Source: Elusimicrobiota bacterium
GTDB taxonomy: Bacteria; Elusimicrobiota; Elusimicrobia; UBA1565; UBA9628
Direction: 5' to 3'
Assembly: GCA_023700845.1 (NCBI GenBank)
Contig: JAMPYD010000134.1
Coordinates: forward strand, 1-5,984
Length of the DNA: 5,984 nt
Shown here: positions 1 to 5,138 of the stretch, piece by piece
Numbering within the stretch: the stretch's first letter is position 1
Layout: each line of letters starts with the position of its first letter
Position numbers and translations under genes: made by a program
Notes under the pieces: generated by a model
Told to the model about the DNA's origin: nothing
What the model saw: only the letters and a program-made list of their open reading frames with translations
Databases searched by the model: none

Positions 1-412
1 ACTCGAAGGCGCCCTGGGCGACGGCCGCCGTGACGAGGACCTCGGACGCGGCGCGCTGGAGCCGCCAGGACTCCGCTTCAAGGTCGAGCAGGCGGCCGCG
101 CAGGACCGGCTCGCCCGTCAAGGGAAGCGGCAAGGAGGCGGAGATCTCGTAGCTCGGGCCGCTGCCGGCCGGCTCGCTTTTCCGGCCGAGCATGAAGCCG
201 GCGGAAGGCCCCTCCCAGACCCGGGCTTGGGCCGCCGAGAGGCTTTTCTCCTCGACCCGCGCGTCCTGCGCGGCGAGCAGCGGAGTCGATCTCAGCGCCA
301 AAGCCGCGAGCTCCGTCAGAGAGTATTTTTTCGCGGACGGCTCGGCCCCCCGGGCGAAGCCCGGTCCGGCGAGAAGAATGGAAACGGCTGCGGCGGCGAA
401 ACGATGGAACAT
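1..412 (-). CDS. TolC-family outer-membrane efflux protein, N-terminal part (cut by window edge)
   Basis: The minus strand reads open from ATG at 412-410 to the window edge, giving 137 residues without a stop. Residues 1-23 look like a Sec signal peptide: a short basic start (His3, Arg4), an Ala/Leu/Ile core, and likely cleavage near Ala23. Residues 30-66 form an amphipathic helix beginning YSLTELAALAL, then STPLLAAQDARVEE, the usual N-terminal pattern of outer-membrane factor proteins ('LtleeAl.lAl..np.l.aa.a.v'). Residues 87-98 (YEISASLPLPLT) fit the first outer-membrane beta strand, followed by a second long helix. Family members are about 400-480 residues long, so roughly a third is seen. 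They form trimeric outer-membrane channels for tripartite pumps. A GAGG at 420-417 lies 4 nt before the ATG. An 88-nt gap separates it from the upstream gene, so it may head its own transcript, perhaps with an adaptor and RND pump beyond the window. Substrate cannot be told; a CzcC-like metal-efflux role is one option. Confidence 0.85.
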   Translation of the reverse strand, partial: MFHRFAAAAVSILLAGPGFARGAEPSAKKYSLTELAALALRSTPLLAAQDARVEEKSLSAAQARVWEGPSAGFMLGRKSEPAGSGPSYEISASLPLPLTGEPVLRGRLLDLEAESWRLQRAASEVLVTAAVAQGAFE

Positions 413-436
413 AGTGCCTCGGTTGATGCGGGTCGC

Positions 437-458
437 CCTGCCGGAAAAGACCGGCAAG
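437..458 (-). promoter_or_regulatory. Small hairpin in the leader of the TolC-family gene
   Basis: In the 88-nt gap (413-500), the minus strand carries the arms CTTGCCGG (458-451) and CCGGCAGG (444-437) around a 6-nt loop TCTTTT. They pair over 8 bp with one G-T wobble. The hairpin ends 24 nt before the TolC-family ATG. No T-run follows it on either strand, so it is not a classical intrinsic terminator. The AT-richer TATTCT at 462-457 could be a weak -10 element, but there is no recognisable -35 at the right spacing. It may be a leader structure, an imperfect attenuator, or chance in GC-rich DNA. Nothing else was seen in the gap. Confidence 0.25.
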
Positions 459-500
459 AATAAAGGATGCGTCGGGAGCGGCGGCGTGGGGGCGCGGCGG

Positions 501-758
501 TCAGGCCGCGAGGCGGGGCGGGCGGAAGATCGACGCGGGCATGTGGTAGGCGTAGGACGACGGCTCGTAGGAGACGTACGGCACCGGCACGGGGGCGATC
601 GCGATCTCGGCGACCCCCTGCGGGGCGAGATGAGGGCCGCAGAAGCAGGCCTGGCAGGCCTCGTCGGCGTCGCAAAGCCCCGCGACTTCCTGGGCGCAGT
701 CGAACGCGAACAGCCCCAGAACGGCGAACACCAGCCCCTGAAAAATCCTGCGTCTCAT
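501..758 (-). CDS. Small predicted secreted Cys-containing protein, 85 aa, unknown function
   Basis: ATG at 758-756, TGA at 503-501. The frame uses strongly GC-ending codons like its neighbours, which supports real coding. The N-terminus is MRRR followed by a hydrophobic stretch (residues 5-19, IFQGLVFAVLGLFAF), a signal peptide or membrane anchor. Asp20-Cys21 does not fit a lipobox, so signal peptidase I cleavage near Ala22 is more likely than lipidation. A cluster of four Cys follows (C29, C35, C38, C40, ending CFCGPH), then an Ala/Pro/Val segment and a Tyr/Pro-rich tail ending SIFRPPRLAA. The Cys cluster plus His could bind a metal. It starts 11 nt after the RND exporter stop with no clear Shine-Dalgarno, so it may depend on coupling. 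It precedes the TolC-family gene, and its layout (leader, Cys cluster, Arg-Pro tail) recalls small proteins found before CzcCBA-type efflux genes. That resemblance is an inference from memory; no family is assigned. Confidence 0.7.
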   Translation of the reverse strand: MRRRIFQGLVFAVLGLFAFDCAQEVAGLCDADEACQACFCGPHLAPQGVAEIAIAPVPVPYVSYEPSSYAYHMPASIFRPPRLAA

Positions 759-769
759 CGGACGGCAGT

Positions 770-3175
770 TTAACACTTGACGAACCTGTCGAGCAAGGCG
801 GGCAGCAAGGTGAGATCGAAGAGGACGGCGAGGGCCATGGCGAGCGCCGTCAGCAGGCCGAACAGCACGCTCGGGATGAAGTCGGAGAATCCCAGGAGCG
901 TGAAGCCCAGGATGACGATGAGCGACGTGTACAGCAGGGCGTAGCCGACGCTGGAATGCGTGCGCTCGATCGCCTTTTCTCCCGAGCCGCCTTTCAATTC
1001 CTCCAGGTAGCGGTCGATGTAGTGGATCGTGTCGTCCACCGTGATGCCCATGGCGATGGAGGCGATCATGATCGTCATGAAATCGAGCGGTATTCCCAGC
1101 CAGCCCATCAGGCCCAGGACGATCACCGTCGAGAGGATGTTCGGCGCGACGCAGATCAGCGCGAGCTTGAGCGACCGGAAGATGAGGAGGATGGCCAGCG
1201 TCAGCACCGCGAACGAGACGCCCAGCGTCTGGATCTGGGACGCGAACAGACGGTCCAGGAGGTCCTGGTAGAGGACGAACAGGCCGGTCAGCCGGTACCG
1301 GTCCGCCGGGATGCCGAGCTTCTCGATGTCGGACCGGATGTCCGCGAGCAGCCGCGCCCGGTCGAGCCCCGCCGTCGTGTCCTTGACCCGGATGGAGAGG
1401 CGCAGCTGGGAGTCCCCGGGCGAGAAGAACGACCCCAGCAGGTCGGACCGGAGGTCCTTCTCCATCGTCAGGTACGCCGCCGTCAGCTCGTACTCGGTCA
1501 GGGGCTTGCCGCCGTTGAGCTCCTTGGCGAGCCGGGCGAAGTTCACGACGGACAGCGTCTTCCCCACCGCTTCGTGCCGCCGCAGGGCCTCTTGAATTCG
1601 CTGCATCGCCAGCACGCTGCCGGCCGACAGGACCAGGTCCTTCCTCCGCTCGTCGGCCGGGATGGCGTAGGTGATATCCATCGGCGTGGTGCCTCCCAGC
1701 TCCCGGTCGATGAAGGAGAGCTCCTCGTGGACCCGGGTCGTGTCCCGGAAATAATCGATGAAGCTGTTCTCGACGTCCAGGAGGAAGAGGCCGCCCGCGC
1801 CGGCGGCCAGCGCGAGCGCGCTGCAGACGGCGACCGGCGCGGACTGTCTCCGCGCCAGCCGCGAGGAGAGGTCGATCAGGCCGCGCGCGACCGTCGGCGG
1901 CTTCGGCGGCGGCTCTTTGGCGAACATCGCCATCATCGCCGGGAACAGGATCAGGCTCGACACGATCGAGAAGAGCATCGCGATGCTCATCATCCAGCCG
2001 AAGTCGATGACCGGCTGGAGCCTGCTGAAGAGCAGGGAGGCGAACCCGACGATGTTGGTGAAGCCGGCGTAGAAGCAGGGGATCGCTTTCCGGGACAGCG
2101 TTTCCCGGACCAGCCTCTCCTGGTCCCAGTCCGGCCGCTTCCCGGCGTATTCCCGGTACTGGACGATCAGGTGGATGGAGATGCCCAAGGTCAGGATGAG
2201 CTGCAGCGCGATGAAGCTCGAGGAGATCACCGTGGCCTTGAGGCCGAGAAGCCCGAATAGGCCGACGGTGGAGAGCACGCTGCAGACGCAGCAGACGGCC
2301 GGGATGACCACCCAGCGCAGCCGTCGGAACAGCAGGAACAGGACCAGGCAGATCATGAGCCCGATCGCGGTGCCGAACACGATCAAATCGTTGGTGATGA
2401 TCCGGATCAGCTGATGAGCGAGCACGTGGATTCCGCCAAGATAGATGTCCGCGTCGTCTTCGTAGTCGGCCATCATGGCGCGGATGCTCTCGAGCTCGGC
2501 GGCCCGGATCTTGTCGAGCCGCCGGTCGATGGGCTCCGCCCGGCGTTTGAGCCGGGCCAGATCCCGGCGTTCGTCTCGCGTCAGCCCCCGCGTCAGGGAA
2601 CGCAGCTGCAGGTCGGTGATGCGCCCGTCGATGACGTCGAGCTCCGCGTCTTTCTTGAAGAGAACCTGGAGCGCGGTCGCCGAGCGGTCCTTGTTGATCA
2701 GCAGGTCTTCGTAGACGGGGTGCCCGCGCAGCCGCTCTTCGAGCTCCTTGAGGCTGAGGCGCCGGCGCTCCATCGTCCAATCGCTCAGGTCCGCCCCGGC
2801 GGAGAGGGCGCCGGACCGCGGCGGCAGGGGCACGTCGAGGAGGGTGCGCACGGATTCCACGCGCTCGAGCCGCAGGAGCTTCCCCTTCAGCCCCGCGAGG
2901 TCCTCGAAGGTCCGTTCGGACAGCACGGCCCAGGTCCTCGGCTTGTAGGCGACCACCAGGAACTCCTGCGCGGCGAACCTCCGGTCCACGACGTTCGTCT
3001 GGACGTAGTGCCGGTTGTCCTTGGTCAGCAAAGTGTCGGCTCCGGCGTCGATCTTGAAGCGCCGGGCGTGCCAGCCGAGAGCGGCGGCGCAGACGAGGAA
3101 GACGAGCAGCACGGTCCGCGGCCGCGACACCACCAGGCTCACGAAGGAGCGCGCGAGCTTATCGGCGGTCGGCAT
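770..3175 (-). CDS. RND-superfamily exporter, HpnN/MMPL-like (COG1033 type), 801 aa
   Basis: Complete, from ATG at 3175-3173 to TAA at 772-770. The architecture is the duplicated RND plan: TM1 (about 20-36), a large periplasmic loop (about 40-260), TM2-TM6 (about 263-417), TM7 (about 446-466), a second large loop (about 467-645), and TM8-TM12 (about 647-793). In TM10 the motif GITVDDTIH (710-718) carries the paired Asp expected of the proton-relay site. The matching place in TM4 (LGISIHLIVQY, 330-340) has no acidic pair. Loop 1 includes a highly charged, probably helical stretch at about 178-240. At 801 residues it fits the HpnN/MMPL-type exporters rather than the approximately 1,000-residue AcrB type, and no adaptor gene adjoins it. 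Relatives move hopanoids, other lipids or lipid-like molecules using the proton gradient; the substrate here is unknown. An AGGGAG at 3190-3185, 9 nt before the ATG, supports the start. Its first 17 nt overlap the end of mlaA, implying coupled translation and a shared task. Confidence 0.9.
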   Translation of the reverse strand: MPTADKLARSFVSLVVSRPRTVLLVFLVCAAALGWHARRFKIDAGADTLLTKDNRHYVQTNVVDRRFAAQEFLVVAYKPRTWAVLSERTFEDLAGLKGKLLRLERVESVRTLLDVPLPPRSGALSAGADLSDWTMERRRLSLKELEERLRGHPVYEDLLINKDRSATALQVLFKKDAELDVIDGRITDLQLRSLTRGLTRDERRDLARLKRRAEPIDRRLDKIRAAELESIRAMMADYEDDADIYLGGIHVLAHQLIRIITNDLIVFGTAIGLMICLVLFLLFRRLRWVVIPAVCCVCSVLSTVGLFGLLGLKATVISSSFIALQLILTLGISIHLIVQYREYAGKRPDWDQERLVRETLSRKAIPCFYAGFTNIVGFASLLFSRLQPVIDFGWMMSIAMLFSIVSSLILFPAMMAMFAKEPPPKPPTVARGLIDLSSRLARRQSAPVAVCSALALAAGAGGLFLLDVENSFIDYFRDTTRVHEELSFIDRELGGTTPMDITYAIPADERRKDLVLSAGSVLAMQRIQEALRRHEAVGKTLSVVNFARLAKELNGGKPLTEYELTAAYLTMEKDLRSDLLGSFFSPGDSQLRLSIRVKDTTAGLDRARLLADIRSDIEKLGIPADRYRLTGLFVLYQDLLDRLFASQIQTLGVSFAVLTLAILLIFRSLKLALICVAPNILSTVIVLGLMGWLGIPLDFMTIMIASIAMGITVDDTIHYIDRYLEELKGGSGEKAIERTHSSVGYALLYTSLIVILGFTLLGFSDFIPSVLFGLLTALAMALAVLFDLTLLPALLDRFVKC

Positions 3176-3983
3176 CGCGCTGCGCTCCCTGCAGATGCAG
3201 ATTGCGGAAGAAGATGTAGGGATCGTCGACCTCGCGGCGCAGGGTCTCGTATTTTTCCGCGCCCGGCGCGTACTCCTGGAAATTGTCGTAGGCCATGACC
3301 GCGGTCGTCGCCGGGTCCTCGGTCAGATAAGGAACCGGATTCAGAAAGTAATCCGCCGCCAGGGCCGCGCCGTTGCGCAGGTCCGAGGACCCAAACACGG
3401 GCAGGACCAGATAGACGCCGTACCCGGCTCCGTACCGGGCGAGGGTTTCTCCGAAGCCGGTCCTCGTCCGCTCCAAGCCGAACGCGTCTTGCGCCGGATC
3501 GAACAGCCCCCCCAGGCCCACGGTGGAATTGATGACGAAGCGGGCCAGATGCCGGCCCAGGGGCTTCGGCTCGAGCTGGAGGATGTCGTTGGCGACATAG
3601 ACCGGCGTCTTGAGGTTGTGGAAGAAATCGGCGACGCAGCGGCGCGCCCGGTCGGGCACCAGCCGGTTGTAGCCCTTGCTCAGCGGGATCAGCAGATACC
3701 GATACAGAACGTCGTTGAACGCGAAGATCACCCGGTTCACTCGGATCAGCGGATCGCGGTAATGGGGCTTGCTGACGACGACGGGCTCGACCGGCGGGGC
3801 GCCCGGGAGGGAAGTCCCCCGCTCATTCGGGGCGCTCGTCGACGCCGCGGGAGGGTCCGTCGGCCGCGTCCCGCCGTCGCGGGTCCGGCCGTCCTTGCCG
3901 GACGCGCAGCCGCAGGCGAGCGCGGCGGCGAGCAGCAGCGAGGCCGCGGCCCGGATCGGACGGCGGATCTTCGCGGGCCTCAG
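3159..3983 (-). CDS. mlaA: MlaA/VacJ-family outer-membrane lipoprotein (phospholipid transport), probable CTG start
   Basis: MlaA sits in the outer membrane and removes mislocalised phospholipids from the outer leaflet as part of the Mla lipid-asymmetry pathway. From the proposed CTG the product is 274 aa. A basic n-region (Arg/Lys at 2, 5, 7, 8, 11), an Ala/Leu core (12-23) and a lipobox around LACGC (Cys24 or Cys26) mark a lipoprotein. A roughly 50-residue Pro/Ser/Thr/Gly linker follows, then the MlaA domain: DPLIRVNRVIFAFND (77-91), LIPLSKGYNRLVPDRAR (98-114), DFFHNLKTP (119-127), RFVINSTVGLGGLFDPA (148-164), FGETLARYG (177-185), YLVLPVFGSSDLR (191-203) and a C-terminal DDPYIFFR (253-260). 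The next in-frame ATG/GTG/TTG upstream is a GTG at 4250, which would add about 90 residues of antisense-looking sequence deep inside the upstream gene. The next downstream (GTG, residue 82) would remove the signal peptide. The stop TAA lies within the start of the RND gene. No mlaFEDBC genes are visible. Family assignment is firm; the start is inferred. Confidence 0.9.
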   Translation of the reverse strand: MRPAKIRRPIRAAASLLLAAALACGCASGKDGRTRDGGTRPTDPPAASTSAPNERGTSLPGAPPVEPVVVSKPHYRDPLIRVNRVIFAFNDVLYRYLLIPLSKGYNRLVPDRARRCVADFFHNLKTPVYVANDILQLEPKPLGRHLARFVINSTVGLGGLFDPAQDAFGLERTRTGFGETLARYGAGYGVYLVLPVFGSSDLRNGAALAADYFLNPVPYLTEDPATTAVMAYDNFQEYAPGAEKYETLRREVDDPYIFFRNLHLQGAQRDADRR

Positions 3984-5131
3984 ACGCTCAATGTCCTCCG
4001 ATTCTTGTAGAAACGCATCCCCCTCTCCTCCAGCTCCCGGAAAAACGGCGCCGCGGGCACGCAGGCTTCGGGCGCCGTGACCCCGACGGCCGCGATCTCG
4101 CCGCGGTGGAGCATGACGGCCATCACCGCGATCGTGCGGCCCGTGCCCACGTTCGATCCGGCGTCGCCCCAGCCCGGCGTGGTCCTGACCAGGCAGTCCA
4201 TCGCGACGGCCTTCGGCCGGCCGTCTGAGGTTCCCCGGACCTTGACCCACAGGTTCTCCCTCTCGGCATAGCGCGCGGGGCTCGGAAGCCGCCGCAGCAC
4301 CCGGTCGGTGAACTCGAGGGCGGTCATCGTCCTGCCCTGGTGGGCGACCGGCTCGCCGGAGGTGAAGCCCAGCTGCATGAGCGTCTCGAGGACCTTGTAG
4401 GAATGCGCGGGAAATCCCGCCTTGTAGTGCACGCCGCGAAGGCCTTTGCCCTGGAAGTATTTATGGAAGGTGTACACCTCGGAGTGCACGATGCAGCGCG
4501 TCACCTGCTGGCCGACGCCGAGAAATTCGTCGGGCCCTTCCAAGCGGCAGCCGCGGATCTTCTTGAATCTCCCGTTTTCGAGCACGATCGCGGGGACGGT
4601 GAGCTCGTAGACGATGCTTTCCAAGGAGTAGGGCAAGACGAACGCCTTCACGTTCGAATCCCAGGCGAAGCCGAGGTCGATGCGAGCGACCGTGTCGAGG
4701 CGCTCCGCGGCGTAAGCGGCCATCACGTTGGCGATGCCGGGCGTGGAGCCGCAGCCCAGGAGCGCGAGGAGCTTCTTCGCGCGCCAAGGGCGATCCTGCG
4801 CGTACTGCCGTATGGTCATCTCGTGCAGCCCGCCCAGATCCAAATAGTGCGACCGGGCCCGAAGGCAGGCCTTCATCATGTGGAGGTTCCAGCGGAGCTC
4901 CGCGCAATTGAGCGCGATCCGGCTCCCGGATCTTCCGATGACGCGCGCGGCGGCGGCGACGTCGCGCAGGTCCACGCGCGCGAAGCCCGCTCCGCGGTTC
5001 TTGAGCAGGGGCTTCAGATTCTCGGGGCGGCGTCCGCACATGAGCACGCGGTATCCGCGCTCGAGCAGATCCCGCGAGGCGATGAGGCCCTGCTGGCCGG
5101 TCGCGCCGACGACGACGAAATCGTATTTCAT
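3980..5131 (-). CDS. Saccharopine dehydrogenase-like NAD(P)-dependent oxidoreductase, 383 aa (downstream paralogue)
   Basis: Complete, from ATG at 5131-5129 to TGA at 3982-3980. The N-terminal Rossmann fold opens with FVVVGATGQQG (residues 5-15, a GxxGxxG dinucleotide loop). After the second strand comes CGRRPE (32-37), whose Arg pair suggests a preference for NADP(H). Family landmarks follow: SHYLDLGG (94-101), GCGSTPGIANV (126-136), the substrate-domain motif HSEVYTF (216-222), GVTAPE (350-355), and the tail FFRELEERGMRFYKN (363-377). Length and motif order fit the COG1748 group, which includes saccharopine, lysine-6 and carboxynorspermidine dehydrogenases. The same fold also serves as a trans-acting enoyl reductase in mycobacterial lipid synthesis, so the substrate cannot be assigned from the fold. 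It lies 7 nt after its paralogue, lacks a strong Shine-Dalgarno, and its stop overlaps the probable mlaA start, which places it in the lipid-transport operon. Cytoplasmic; no signal peptide. Confidence 0.85.
   Translation of the reverse strand: MKYDFVVVGATGQQGLIASRDLLERGYRVLMCGRRPENLKPLLKNRGAGFARVDLRDVAAAARVIGRSGSRIALNCAELRWNLHMMKACLRARSHYLDLGGLHEMTIRQYAQDRPWRAKKLLALLGCGSTPGIANVMAAYAAERLDTVARIDLGFAWDSNVKAFVLPYSLESIVYELTVPAIVLENGRFKKIRGCRLEGPDEFLGVGQQVTRCIVHSEVYTFHKYFQGKGLRGVHYKAGFPAHSYKVLETLMQLGFTSGEPVAHQGRTMTALEFTDRVLRRLPSPARYAERENLWVKVRGTSDGRPKAVAMDCLVRTTPGWGDAGSNVGTGRTIAVMAVMLHRGEIAAVGVTAPEACVPAAPFFRELEERGMRFYKNRRTLSV
3995..3999 (-). promoter_or_regulatory. Ribosome binding site GGAGG supporting a CTG start for mlaA
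   Basis: A perfect GGAGG lies inside the last codons of the upstream dehydrogenase gene, 11 nt before an in-frame CTG at 3983-3981. That CTG forms CTGA with the dehydrogenase stop codon (TGA at 3982-3980). ATG/GTG/TTG starts commonly overlap the previous stop in this way. An in-frame ATT at 3992-3990 is only 2 nt from the GGAGG, too close for normal initiation. The TTG at 3991-3989 is in the dehydrogenase frame. Confidence 0.5.
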
Positions 5132-5138
5132 TGGATTT

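Noticed and set aside
437..458. Intrinsic terminator after the small Cys-containing gene
   Set aside because: The stem is present but no T-run follows it on either strand; the T-rich stretch is in the loop.
316..675. 119-codon minus-strand frame over the small gene and TolC start
   Set aside because: Arg/Pro-rich shadow overlapping two better-supported frames that carry signal peptides and family motifs.
467..2260. Long plus-strand open frame of 597 codons
   Set aside because: It lies antisense to the RND exporter and the small protein, is dominated by Arg/Asp/Glu/Gly/Gln as GC-rich antisense frames are, and shows no domain pattern. The minus-strand frame has clear TM segments and motifs.
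501..2780. 759-codon minus-strand frame containing the small gene as its C-terminus
   Set aside because: Upstream of Met at 758 it is an Arg/Pro/Ala-rich out-of-frame reading of the RND gene. Only the last 85 codons look like a protein.
2414..3298. Plus-strand open frame of 294 codons
   Set aside because: Antisense to the exporter N-terminus and mlaA end, low-complexity composition, no recognisable motif.
3159..4250. 363-aa version of MlaA starting at GTG 4250
   Set aside because: The extra 90 or so residues are the out-of-frame reading of the dehydrogenase gene, and they would bury the lipoprotein signal peptide internally.
3340..5131. Other overlapping frames, such as 4340-5401 (+), 4461-5039 (-) and 3341-3598 (-)
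   Set aside because: All are alternate-frame or antisense readings of the dehydrogenase and mlaA genes, without domain features.
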